Positions 14,980 through 23,579 of a stretch of DNA of 64,000 nt are shown here, piece after piece. Origin of the DNA: Lacticaseibacillus casei DSM 20011 = JCM 1134 = ATCC 393 (GTDB lineage: Bacteria > Bacillota > Bacilli > Lactobacillales > Lactobacillaceae); contig NZ_AP012544.1 in assembly GCF_000829055.1 (NCBI RefSeq), positions 372,001 to 436,000 of the forward strand. Direction: 5' to 3'. Numbering within the stretch: position 1 is the first letter of the stretch; the number at the start of each line of letters is the position of its first letter. A program made the position numbers and the translations under genes. The notes beneath the pieces were generated by a model. That model saw nothing but the letters and a program-made list of their open reading frames with translations. It was not told the origin of the DNA and did not search any database.

Positions 14980-15324
14980 ATGGCAGATGAAACGGCTGAT
15001 ACCGTTGGAGTTACCGCTGATGATATGCAATCCTATCTTAATCTGGACAGTGATGGCGATGCATCGATTCTAGAAGGCTTGATTAGTACGGCGGAAAGCG
15101 CAGTGATGAATGCCATCGATGACACGATTGCGGTTGAAGTTTATCGAACGTACCCTCTGTTCAATCAGGCGGTTCGGGTTCTGGTAGACTTCATGTACTA
15201 CAGTCGTGGCACGTTGTCTGACCAAAGTAAGGCCTATCCACCCAGCTATGCTTACATGATCAACAGTATTCGTTGGAAGATTCAGCGTGATCAAGCAGCA
15301 AAGGCTGGTGGGAATGATGGCTAA
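14980..15324 (+). CDS. Head-tail connector, gp6-like
   Basis: 114 residues, AAGGAGG upstream. VTADDMQSYLNLD at the N-terminus and the helical FNQAVRVLVDFMYYSRG block are typical of gp6/Ad1-type connectors that dock under the portal. Overlaps the next gene. The family helps complete the DNA-filled head. Confidence 0.85.
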   Translation: MADETADTVGVTADDMQSYLNLDSDGDASILEGLISTAESAVMNAIDDTIAVEVYRTYPLFNQAVRVLVDFMYYSRGTLSDQSKAYPPSYAYMINSIRWKIQRDQAAKAGGNDG

Positions 15325-15658
15325 ATTTAAAGTAGCCGATTTCAGCCGCAAGGTTGATCTCGGCTCTCCACAATCACACAAGACTGGTGCCGGCATTAAT
15401 ATCACTAGCTTTGTTCCGAATTATAGTCTGCATTTCAAGCAGCAGACGCGGACACTCACCCAGCAGTACACTCTTGTGGGCACACGTTTGGACAATTCAA
15501 TCACTATTATAGTCCGTCACGACACTAGAAATGCTAGTCAGAAACAGGCACGCCTTGATGGTATTGTGTATGACATTTCAGACATTAGCCCGGACGACAG
15601 TAACGATGCTATTCGTTATGACTATCTGACCCTAGTCAAAACAACTAAGGGGGCATAA
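15314..15658 (+). CDS. Head closure protein, SPP1 gp16-like
   Basis: About 114 residues from ATG 15314 (or 15317). Beta-rich with QQTRTLTQQYTLVGTRLDN and a C-terminal DYLTLVKT, like head-tail joining proteins of the gp16/Ad2 type. It plugs the connector after packaging. The two ATG codons in tandem leave the start uncertain by one residue. Confidence 0.8.
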   Translation: MMAKFKVADFSRKVDLGSPQSHKTGAGINITSFVPNYSLHFKQQTRTLTQQYTLVGTRLDNSITIIVRHDTRNASQKQARLDGIVYDISDISPDDSNDAIRYDYLTLVKTTKGA

Positions 15659-15660
15659 CC

Positions 15661-16080
15661 GTGGACATGGATGAAGCACTTGGCCAATGGCTTAAGCAAG
15701 TATCAAAGGCCGCACAGCTTTCTGTATCCGACCAAGAGAAGATCACCAAGGCTGGTGCTGATGTTTACGCCAAGGAGCTAGCAGAGACCACCAAAGAAAA
15801 ACACCCAAATACTAAGGGAGACGGCGGTAAGTATGGACATTTGAGCGAGGACATCAGTAGTGCTGCGGGAGATATTGACGGTGACCATAATGGAAGTTCA
15901 ACGGTTGGGTTCCACAATAAAGCCCACATTGCTCGCTTCTTAAATGACGGGACAAAGAACATCCGTGCTGACCATTTTGTTGATAATGCCCGTGACGATG
16001 CCAAAGATGCTGTATTTGCCGCTGAAGCCGAGAAATATCAGGCAATGATTGCCAAAGCGAATGGCGGTGACAGCAAGTGA
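15661..16080 (+). CDS. HK97 gp10-like tail-joining protein
   Basis: 139 residues from GTG 15661, AAGGGGG 6-7 bases upstream. GYGHL-type core (KYGHLSEDIS) and VGFHNKAHIARFLNDGTKN are hallmarks of the HK97 gp10 family found between head closure and tail terminator genes. Overlaps the following gene by the GTGA pattern. Confidence 0.87.
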   Translation: MDMDEALGQWLKQVSKAAQLSVSDQEKITKAGADVYAKELAETTKEKHPNTKGDGGKYGHLSEDISSAAGDIDGDHNGSSTVGFHNKAHIARFLNDGTKNIRADHFVDNARDDAKDAVFAAEAEKYQAMIAKANGGDSK

Positions 16081-16448
16081 GTGCAGTAGATGATGCAGTA
16101 ACAGTGCTGAATCAGGCACATATTGCTGGTATTGACGCTATTTATGGTAATAACTTGCCAAAATCAGAGCTAGACAATGTGAACAAAACAGTTGTTCTTG
16201 TCACTGATTCCGCCGATGATCCAGCATCTTTTGGTAATAATGACTTTTGGTCACTAAATCAAGAAGTTGAATTGCAGATTTGGTACGCGCAATTGCTCGA
16301 TTCTGATACCGAGGCCATTGAGATAGCCATGATGAAGGCTTTTACTCATCAGCATTGGCAGGTAGCCGCGGTTAGACAACGAACATTAGACCCAGACACA
16401 CAGCAACTTTTTAACACATTTTATTTCAGTAGAACAAAGAATATTTAG
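16077..16448 (+). CDS. Tail completion protein, DUF806-like
   Basis: 123 residues from GTG 16077. NDFWSLNQEVELQIWYAQ and HQHWQVAAVRQRTLDPDT fit the DUF806 group found at the tail-terminator position in lactic phages. It would cap the tail tube at the head end. Next to the major tail gene as expected. Confidence 0.8.
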   Translation: MSAVDDAVTVLNQAHIAGIDAIYGNNLPKSELDNVNKTVVLVTDSADDPASFGNNDFWSLNQEVELQIWYAQLLDSDTEAIEIAMMKAFTHQHWQVAAVRQRTLDPDTQQLFNTFYFSRTKNI

Positions 16449-16459
16449 GAGGCATTCAA

Positions 16460-17092
16460 ATGGCAACAGTAGGTTTATATGGGATTGCTTTTGGGTTAGT
16501 TGACAATAACCAGAAGATTATTGCAGATGCAACTAACGGATTAGGGACAGACGGAGTTTATCAGGTTGGACGTGCAGATCTTGGCGGTAAAACTGCTAAC
16601 ATCACTGGCTTATCAGCCGCACCTGTCAAAATTTATGGATTCAATCAAGTACAAGACGTGACAATGCCAACGAGCGAGCCTTCGGTGGCCATTGACATTA
16701 ATAATTTGAACTTCCAAATTAAGCAAAAGATTAAGGGGTTTGTATCAGATGGCAAGGGCGGATATGTTGACGAAAACCTGAAAGCACATGTGGCTTTGCT
16801 TATCACGGCGCAAACGATTGATCGACAGCATTTTGTTTATTACGGTTTTGGCGATGGTATTTTGACCGAAACCGCAGCTAACATCCAGACTGATAACAAT
16901 GCTGAACAGCGTACTGATGACACTTTAACTTACACTGCTCTTTCCACGATTGCCTTCAATAGCCAACCGTACAAGATTTACAGTGATCTTGATCCTAAGT
17001 TCGACAAAGCCAACATGTACAAAGAGGTATTCGGTGGCTACGTATTGCCGGCAAGTTCAACAGGATCTGTCTCCGTAACTTCTGGTCACTAA
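16460..17092 (+). CDS. Major tail protein
   Basis: 210 residues, TAGGAGG upstream. Forms the tail tube. Beta-rich sequence beginning MATVGLYGIAFGLVDNN with an acidic C-terminal half and a Ser/Thr/Gly-rich end; size and position after the tail completion gene identify it. No Ig-like domain is appended, unlike in some lactic phages. Confidence 0.87.
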   Translation: MATVGLYGIAFGLVDNNQKIIADATNGLGTDGVYQVGRADLGGKTANITGLSAAPVKIYGFNQVQDVTMPTSEPSVAIDINNLNFQIKQKIKGFVSDGKGGYVDENLKAHVALLITAQTIDRQHFVYYGFGDGILTETAANIQTDNNAEQRTDDTLTYTALSTIAFNSQPYKIYSDLDPKFDKANMYKEVFGGYVLPASSTGSVSVTSGH

Positions 17093-17122
17093 TGCTGACA
17101 GACGCAATCTGACGCAACTTAA

Positions 17123-17168
17123 TAGCACTAACTGATGAATGGCTCACGAACGTGCGCTATTTTTTATG
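17123..17168 (+). terminator. Attenuator-like hairpin after major tail gene
   Basis: AATAGCAC ... GTGC-GCTATT with a one-base bulge and a central loop of about 22 nt, followed by a run of T. A hairpin here would trim transcription between the very highly needed tail tube protein and downstream genes. The long loop keeps confidence moderate. Confidence 0.5.
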
Positions 17169-17249
17169 CTCAAAAGTCGCTTTCTGGTGAACTTGGTGGT
17201 GTCCGATTCACCACAGCGACCTTATCAAATACAAAGGATGGTATTACCA

Positions 17250-17600
17250 ATGAAAATTAAAGTTAGCCAACTTGGCAATCGTGTACACGAAGTTAAAACC
17301 AGTAATCGCAACATGGAAAAGATGTATGATCTGCAATTGCTCATGGCCAAGGCAGACGATGTCGCCAATATGGAACCAGTAGAAATTATTAAGATGCAGC
17401 GCGATATGCTACATGACTCAATCGACTTCTTGACCACCGTTTTAAACCTGAACAAGCAAGAAACGGACAAGCTTGGGGATCTAGAATTTGCCGACACTAT
17501 TCAGGCGGTTAATTACACTTTTGAACGCATGATGGGCATGAGTGATGAGGATATTGACTTAGCTGCCAAGAAGCAGGATGCCAGCAAAAGCAAAGATTAA
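17250..17600 (+). CDS. Tail assembly chaperone, gpG-like
   Basis: 116 residues from ATG 17250 with AAGGATGG upstream; the longer frame to the left is only read-through of the spacer. Helical protein (VANMEPVEIIKMQRDMLHDS) with a flexible end, in the slot before the tape measure gene where gpG/gpGT chaperones lie. The overlapping second frame begins 23 bp before its stop. Confidence 0.82.
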   Translation: MKIKVSQLGNRVHEVKTSNRNMEKMYDLQLLMAKADDVANMEPVEIIKMQRDMLHDSIDFLTTVLNLNKQETDKLGDLEFADTIQAVNYTFERMMGMSDEDIDLAAKKQDASKSKD

Positions 17601-17808
17601 CCCAGCCGTCAAAGTTTATGAACTTGAAAATCAGCTACAAGACTTTAGATTGATGAAAAAGCAAGCAGTCATGTATTTCCACTGGTCAATGCAGGATTTT
17701 GATGATGCCGACTATTTTGAAATGCTGGAAATGATGTCCGCCAAGGATAAGAAAGACCGGCCAATTGATCCGGCAATTATGTGGAAGCAATACCAAGAGA
17801 AAGGGTGA
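17578..17808 (+). CDS. Tail assembly chaperone second part, gpT-like
   Basis: 76 residues in the +1 frame relative to the gpG-like gene, with ATG 17578 inside it. The content (MKKQAVMYFHWSMQDFDDADYFEMLEMM and a final MWKQYQEKG) matches second chaperone parts. Usually this part is made as a gpG-gpT fusion by -1 slippage; here the frame is +1 (or -2) so either a different slippage or separate initiation is used. No obvious slippery heptamer is seen. Confidence 0.75.
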   Translation: MPAKAKINPAVKVYELENQLQDFRLMKKQAVMYFHWSMQDFDDADYFEMLEMMSAKDKKDRPIDPAIMWKQYQEKG

Positions 17809-17813
17809 TTAAA

Positions 17814-20800
17814 GTGGCACAACAAATTAACGCAACAATGAGTACCAAGATTGCCCTTGATCTATTGTCGGCAAGCGAATCCGTCAAATCATTAACAGCG
17901 GTTGTTCGTTCGAGCCAAAATGCTTGGAAAGCTCAAGAAGCGGAGATGAAATCTGCTGGTGATGCAGTTGGCGCTGCTCAGGCTAAATATGACGGCTTGG
18001 GTAAGTCTATTGAAGCACAGCAGTCTAAGATTGACGCTCTCAAAGCTAAGCAAAGCGAACTCAAGGGCAACACTGCCGATGTTGCTCAACAGTTCTTGAA
18101 GTATCAACAGCAAATTGATGGTGCCACTAAGCAACTGGCCAGTATGCAAGCTCAGCAAGACCGCGCTAAGCAAGCAATGGACTATCAAAAGTCCGGTTTG
18201 GCTGGCCTACAGCAAGAGTACACAGCTGCTGCACGCGCCAATCAAGCCTATGTGACTCGCCTAGAGGCTGAAGGCAATCAGCAAGAAGCCAATAAGGCAA
18301 AGATGGAGGGTTATAAGTCCTCCATTGTCAACCTTAACGAACAATTGGCCAAGCAATCTGCTGAGTTGGATAAGATTGCGGCGGCTAGTGGCAAGGATTC
18401 AGACGCTTGGCGAACGCAGAAGACACGTGTTGACGAGACAGCAACCAGTTTAGCCAAAGCTAAGTCATCAATGACCGGCTTGCAAGCTGAAATGGACAAG
18501 GCTAATCCGTCTATTTTTGATCGAATCAAGAGCCACATTGCAGGCACGAAGAGTGAAGCTGACAAGACAAAATTAAGTTTCAAGAAAATGGTTAGCGCTA
18601 CTGCAATTGGACAAACAATAAGTAATGGTTGGTCAGAATTTAGTGGCACTATTAAATCGACCATAACGCAAGGCATTCAATTAGCTGAAGCTGGAGAACA
18701 AGCAACACGAGTATGGAAAACTTTAGGCGTCAGCGGCAAGGGTGCAGAACAACTAGTTGGTCAAATGTGTGACTTGAAGTCTGAGACTAACTTGTCAGCA
18801 GATCAAGTATCTGTTTTGCAAAAGCGCTTTTATGGCATGACAGGTAATGTTGACAAAACTAAGGCTTTGACACTAGGCGTAGCCACACTTGCAGACAAGC
18901 TAAGGCTTTCTGGTGACGGTGCAAGTACATTTGCTAAGTCCTTGCAGCGTGCATTTAACAATGGGAAGCTTACTACTGGTGTTCTAACACGTATGGAAAA
19001 TGCTGCGCCTGGTCTTGGAAGTGCATTGGCTAAGGCCGGTGGCGTATCTGAAACGGCCTTTAACTCCATGGTAGCAAGCGGTCAAATCAGCAGTAAGAAA
19101 CTGCAGGATTTGATCGTAAAAATCAGCAAGGACAGCAAGTCTACTTTTAATGACTTTGGTAATACTGCCGAGGGTGCTACGCAAAGATTAAAGGGCGCTT
19201 GGCAGGGAGTTGAAGCAACACTTGCTAAACCTTTGGTATCAGTTCAAAGCACTGGTATTAACAGCATTGTTAATGTTTTAAAGTCGTCCGCAGTGACTTC
19301 CTTGTTTACTTCATTGGGGAAAGCCATGGCCGGTGTAGCGCAACAAGCAAGCAACTTATTGAACTATGTGGCTCAACATCAAAAAGATATTGGTGGCATT
19401 ATCACCAGCCTAGGTACTATTGTGAAGATTTTTGCTGGGACAGTGTGGCACACAATTGCTGGCATTGTTTCAAGCATAGCCAAGAGTTTTGGACTGATGG
19501 GCAGTGGTGCAAGCAAAGCAAACGATCCGCTGAAGAATGCCAACACAGCCCTAAGCAATATCGCCAAGAACAAGAGTGGCATTCAGACAACAGCCAAGAT
19601 CGTGTTGGGATTGTGGGCCGCTGTAAAAGGCGGAGAAATTGTTTCTAAAATCGCCAAGGGCGCAATTACGGCGATAAGTGGGGCAATGGATCTATTTTCT
19701 AAGCGTGCCAAAATTATGGCAGCAGCACAAAAAGTGCTTAATGTGGTTATGGAAGCTAACCCTTGGATAAAACTAGCAGTTGTTATTTTGGCTGTTGGAA
19801 CGGCATTATTTGAGCTTTATAAGCACAACGCAAAGTTCAAAGCTTTCGTCGATGGCATTGTAAAATCCATTCAAAACATGTGGAAAGGCATGGAGAAATG
19901 GATTAGCCAGATGGTCAAGGGCTGGAACAGTGCTTGGTCGTCAGTCGGTAAGGGCTGGAACAGTTTCTTGAAGACAATGAATGGTTGGGGCAAATCAATT
20001 GCATCTGCTTGGAATAAGATTTGGGCGCCAATCGCCAAGGGCATGTCTGCTGTTTGGGCAGGTGTGGTGAAAGCCACTAAGGTCGGGCTGAATGTGCTGA
20101 AGTTGGCGATTGTAATTCCGATTGCGCTAATCGTTGGCTTGGCAATCAAAGCCTGGCAAGAAATTGAAAAGCCATTCATGGCGGTATGGAATGGCATTGC
20201 TAAATTCATTAAGCCTATTCTGACCAGTATTAGCAATTTCATCACTGGCACAGCAAAAGACGTATCCAGCGCGTGGAACAAGTATTGGCAGTTCGTTGCC
20301 AAGTTCTTCACTGGCATTTGGGACACAATTGTTAAGGTTGGCACGACGGCTTTTAACACGGTTAGCAAGGGCATTAGTTCGTTCTTGTCAGCTGTCAATA
20401 AGGTGTGGACCGATTCATGGAACGCCATCTCTAAATTCTTCAGCAACATTTGGAACGGTATGGTAAAGTTCCTTACGCCGATCATCAATGGCATTTCAAG
20501 TGCAATAAGCAATGTAATTAATGCCATCAAGAATACGTGGAACACCGTGTGGGGTGCCATTTCTAAATTCTTTGGTGACACATGGAACGGCATGGTCAAG
20601 TTCTATTCACCAATCATTCACGATATTTCAAGCACAATTGGTAGTGTCATTAACACAATCAAAAAGGTGTGGAAAGACGTTTGGGGTGATGTAGGATCAT
20701 TCTTCGGCGGCATCTGGGACGGCATCAAAAAGGCAGCGGAAAGCGGAATCAACTTTGTGGTCAGAGTTATTCGCACTGGATTGTCGGCAGTCAATGGTGT

Positions 20801-22064
20801 TCTTGGCTTCTTCGGGGTCAAGAAGGTTAGCTTACCATCATACGTACACTTTGCCCAAGGTGGTAAAGTCGGCAATAACGGCACACAGCTGGCTATGGTT
20901 AACGATGACGGCAGCGAGCATTACAAAGAATTGATCCACAAGAAACGAACCGGTCAATGGCTTTATACGGACAAGAAGAATGCCATTTTACCTCTGGAAA
21001 CTGGCGACCGTATTTACAATGGCAAAGAAAGTAAAGCCATTGCAGATATGTATGGCATTCCCGGCTTTGCACATGGCGGCATCATCGGCAGTGTGTGGGA
21101 CGGCGTTAAAGACGCTAGTTCGTGGGTAGTCGATAAGGCTGAAGATGTTGGCAAATGGATCGGTGATAAGTTCGAAGCAATTGTAGATTGGATCGCTCAC
21201 CCGGTTAAGCATGTAACTGATCTAATCAGTAGGAGTATAAAAGGGATTATTAGCTCTTCTCCAGTAAAAGCATTTGGAGACTTAGGAGTTGGCATTTTTA
21301 AACATGCATATAGCGGAATTGGCGCTTGGATCAAAAAAGAGCTAAAAAAAATAGAAGATTCCATGGGTAATCCCGGTGGCTCAGGCGTGCAGCGTTGGAA
21401 GCCATATGTCATTAAAGCTTTAAAGGCCAATGGATTTGACGCTAGCGATTACCAAGTTGCTGCATGGATGCGAGTTATCCAGCGTGAATCAAATGGCAAT
21501 CCTAAGGCAATTAACTTGTGGGATAGCAACGCTAAAGCCGGAATACCTTCAATGGGGCTTGTACAAACCATTGGGCCAACGTTCAATGCGTATAAGTTCC
21601 CCGGCCACAACGATGTTTATAACGGCTATGATGATCTGCTTGCCGGTATTCACTACATGAAGGCTATCTATGGCTCTGGAAGTTCTGCCTTTGCTCGTGT
21701 CAGTGGCCCTGAAGGTTACGCCAATGGTGGCTTGATCACACAGCCAATCCATGCGCTTGTTGGCGAAGATGGCCCAGAAACAATCTTGCCGTTAACTAAA
21801 ACAAGCCGTGCTTGGCAACTACTAGGTCAGGCTGTTACCAACATTAATCACAACTTGGGTAATGGTGCCGTTGCTGAAAGCGAAAACAGCGGTACAGATG
21901 ATTTAGGAAAGAAGTTGGACAATATTGCTGATCTTCTCACGAAACTCAGCTTTGTTCTGCAAGTTGGGGACGACCAGTTTTATCCAAAAGTTGCGCCAAA
22001 AGTTAAGCAGTACAACGACAGAACAGACAGGTTCAATGCTTATTGGAAAGGAGGAACCGTTTAA
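17814..22064 (+). CDS. Tape measure protein with lytic transglycosylase domain
   Basis: 1416 residues from GTG 17814, 8 bases after AAAGGG. It sets tail length and leaves with the DNA. Residues 1-250 are coiled coil; about 250-500 hold the TMP core (LTTGVLTRMENAAPGLGSALA); about 570-970 contain hydrophobic segments and Trp-spaced repeats (GWNSF, AWNKIW, VWNGI). Near residues 1190-1305 lies a goose-lysozyme/SLT-type module with the catalytic Glu in VIQRESNGNP and the following GLVQTIGPTF and GYDDLLAGIHYM blocks. This module would cut peptidoglycan during DNA entry. At about 11 residues per 1.6 nm the tail should be long. Confidence 0.95.
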   Translation: MAQQINATMSTKIALDLLSASESVKSLTAVVRSSQNAWKAQEAEMKSAGDAVGAAQAKYDGLGKSIEAQQSKIDALKAKQSELKGNTADVAQQFLKYQQQIDGATKQLASMQAQQDRAKQAMDYQKSGLAGLQQEYTAAARANQAYVTRLEAEGNQQEANKAKMEGYKSSIVNLNEQLAKQSAELDKIAAASGKDSDAWRTQKTRVDETATSLAKAKSSMTGLQAEMDKANPSIFDRIKSHIAGTKSEADKTKLSFKKMVSATAIGQTISNGWSEFSGTIKSTITQGIQLAEAGEQATRVWKTLGVSGKGAEQLVGQMCDLKSETNLSADQVSVLQKRFYGMTGNVDKTKALTLGVATLADKLRLSGDGASTFAKSLQRAFNNGKLTTGVLTRMENAAPGLGSALAKAGGVSETAFNSMVASGQISSKKLQDLIVKISKDSKSTFNDFGNTAEGATQRLKGAWQGVEATLAKPLVSVQSTGINSIVNVLKSSAVTSLFTSLGKAMAGVAQQASNLLNYVAQHQKDIGGIITSLGTIVKIFAGTVWHTIAGIVSSIAKSFGLMGSGASKANDPLKNANTALSNIAKNKSGIQTTAKIVLGLWAAVKGGEIVSKIAKGAITAISGAMDLFSKRAKIMAAAQKVLNVVMEANPWIKLAVVILAVGTALFELYKHNAKFKAFVDGIVKSIQNMWKGMEKWISQMVKGWNSAWSSVGKGWNSFLKTMNGWGKSIASAWNKIWAPIAKGMSAVWAGVVKATKVGLNVLKLAIVIPIALIVGLAIKAWQEIEKPFMAVWNGIAKFIKPILTSISNFITGTAKDVSSAWNKYWQFVAKFFTGIWDTIVKVGTTAFNTVSKGISSFLSAVNKVWTDSWNAISKFFSNIWNGMVKFLTPIINGISSAISNVINAIKNTWNTVWGAISKFFGDTWNGMVKFYSPIIHDISSTIGSVINTIKKVWKDVWGDVGSFFGGIWDGIKKAAESGINFVVRVIRTGLSAVNGVLGFFGVKKVSLPSYVHFAQGGKVGNNGTQLAMVNDDGSEHYKELIHKKRTGQWLYTDKKNAILPLETGDRIYNGKESKAIADMYGIPGFAHGGIIGSVWDGVKDASSWVVDKAEDVGKWIGDKFEAIVDWIAHPVKHVTDLISRSIKGIISSSPVKAFGDLGVGIFKHAYSGIGAWIKKELKKIEDSMGNPGGSGVQRWKPYVIKALKANGFDASDYQVAAWMRVIQRESNGNPKAINLWDSNAKAGIPSMGLVQTIGPTFNAYKFPGHNDVYNGYDDLLAGIHYMKAIYGSGSSAFARVSGPEGYANGGLITQPIHALVGEDGPETILPLTKTSRAWQLLGQAVTNINHNLGNGAVAESENSGTDDLGKKLDNIADLLTKLSFVLQVGDDQFYPKVAPKVKQYNDRTDRFNAYWKGGTV

Positions 22065-23579
22065 TTGAAACAAGCAGGCGTGACCATCACATACGCCGGA
22101 GTAGATATTACCCAATGGCTGTATGTGCAGATGGTCAAACGTGATGTAGGAACTAATCATGTCAACACAATGCAAAAGGTCGGCATTAGCGATGGTCAGA
22201 TGCTTCAATACATGTCACGGGACGTCAAGACGATTGTGGTAACTGGGATCGTTATGAACGATGATTTGGTACCACTAAGGCGTTCCTTGGCCGCTGCTAC
22301 TGATGCGGACGAACCACAGCAGCTAATCTTTGGGGATGAGCCTGATAAATATTATCTAGCCATCGTAGACAGTCAGCCTACCTTCACCGAAGGATTTCGA
22401 TCAGGGACAATCTCAATCAGCTTCGTCTGTCCCGATGGTGGCATTGCGCACTCGGTAGCCATAAAGGCATTTGACAACATAAACGATGACACACTATCTG
22501 ACACCATCACGGTTCATAATGGTGGCACTTATCCTGTTGAGCCAGTTATTACGGCAACTATGCATGCGGATAACGGCTTTCTAGGATTTGCCAATAGTCA
22601 TGGTGGCGTGCTTCAATTTGGCAACCCTGAAGAAATTGATGGCTATACCAGCGAAGAAAGTGAAGTGGCCTTGAATTTGGCAGCCGTTCAAGGATCGCAC
22701 ATGGATAATCAAGCAGCTTCCAATAATCTTTACTGGGGAGACAATCCAGCTACGCCGAATGAACAGATTGGCAATGCGATTTGGACAGAGGACAGGTTCG
22801 ATGGCTGGAAGGTTGAGCCTAATTGGTCCAGTATTACTGGCGACCACAAGTATTGGAATGGGCCTTCAATCAAACACAACCTTGCTCAGACACATAATGG
22901 TAACTTTACGAGCAACCTAACTTGGGACGTCATGACACGTTTTCAAACTGGTGTCTCAAAGGTCGGTTCACTCGAAACAACCTTAGAAAGTGACGGCAAG
23001 CCAATCTTTCAAATGATCTTGAAAGACAATAGTGCGCTGTCTGACCAAATATGGTGGATGTGTTACTACAAAAATCAACTAGTCGTCAATGAACAGTTAG
23101 ATCGCAATATCTTCACTAACGACAAATTCATTCAGCTAGAATTGCAGAAATTTGGTAATTCGGTTGTTTTTAGAGTGTCACCATGGGTTGGCAATCGAGG
23201 ACGAGAGACGACTATTACCCGTCAATTCACTTTTGCGGACGCTGCTAGTGTCGAGACTAAGCAATTTTCAGCATGGTTTATGCGAGACAAGACATGGGGC
23301 GAGTCGACTATGTATCTATTTGCGTCTACCGTTAAATGGCAGAACGTAAGCTGGTATACAGATATTAAGAATCGCTTCAGCAATGGCGATGTAATTACGG
23401 TTGATGTGGCTAATACCAAAACTTATTTCAATGGTAGCGAAGATCGCACATTGCATACATTAGGCAACCAGTGGGACAAGTTCCTTTTGCCACCCGGAGA
23501 TACCATCCTTCAGCTCATGCCATCAAGCTGGGCACAACCATTTGCGTGTGAAGTTGCTTTGAGGGAGGCGTGGTTATAA
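22065..23579 (+). CDS. Distal tail protein (Dit), enlarged with carbohydrate-binding insert
   Basis: 504 residues from TTG 22065, GGAGG upstream. The N-terminal 150 residues (VTITYAGVDITQWLYVQMVKRDVG) and final block (LPPGDTILQLMPSSWAQPF) are sipho_tail/Dit. Classical Dit has about 250 residues; here roughly residues 230-440 are an insert rich in Trp and beta-strands (IKHNLAQTHNGNFTSNLTWD, QLELQKFGNSVVFRVS), as in evolved Dit proteins of L. casei phages J-1 and PL-1 that carry carbohydrate-binding modules for the cell wall polysaccharide. The insert probably takes part in host recognition. Confidence 0.9.
   Translation: MKQAGVTITYAGVDITQWLYVQMVKRDVGTNHVNTMQKVGISDGQMLQYMSRDVKTIVVTGIVMNDDLVPLRRSLAAATDADEPQQLIFGDEPDKYYLAIVDSQPTFTEGFRSGTISISFVCPDGGIAHSVAIKAFDNINDDTLSDTITVHNGGTYPVEPVITATMHADNGFLGFANSHGGVLQFGNPEEIDGYTSEESEVALNLAAVQGSHMDNQAASNNLYWGDNPATPNEQIGNAIWTEDRFDGWKVEPNWSSITGDHKYWNGPSIKHNLAQTHNGNFTSNLTWDVMTRFQTGVSKVGSLETTLESDGKPIFQMILKDNSALSDQIWWMCYYKNQLVVNEQLDRNIFTNDKFIQLELQKFGNSVVFRVSPWVGNRGRETTITRQFTFADAASVETKQFSAWFMRDKTWGESTMYLFASTVKWQNVSWYTDIKNRFSNGDVITVDVANTKTYFNGSEDRTLHTLGNQWDKFLLPPGDTILQLMPSSWAQPFACEVALREAWL

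Noticed and set aside
17139..17249. N-terminal extension of the tail chaperone frame
   Set aside because: The in-frame upstream ATG lies in the terminator-like spacer without a ribosome site; the true start is ATG 17250.
19871..20599. 242-residue minus-strand ORF inside the tape measure gene
   Set aside because: Its regular hydrophobic pattern is the reverse of the Trp-spaced repeats of the tape measure protein. No ribosome site; a shadow frame.
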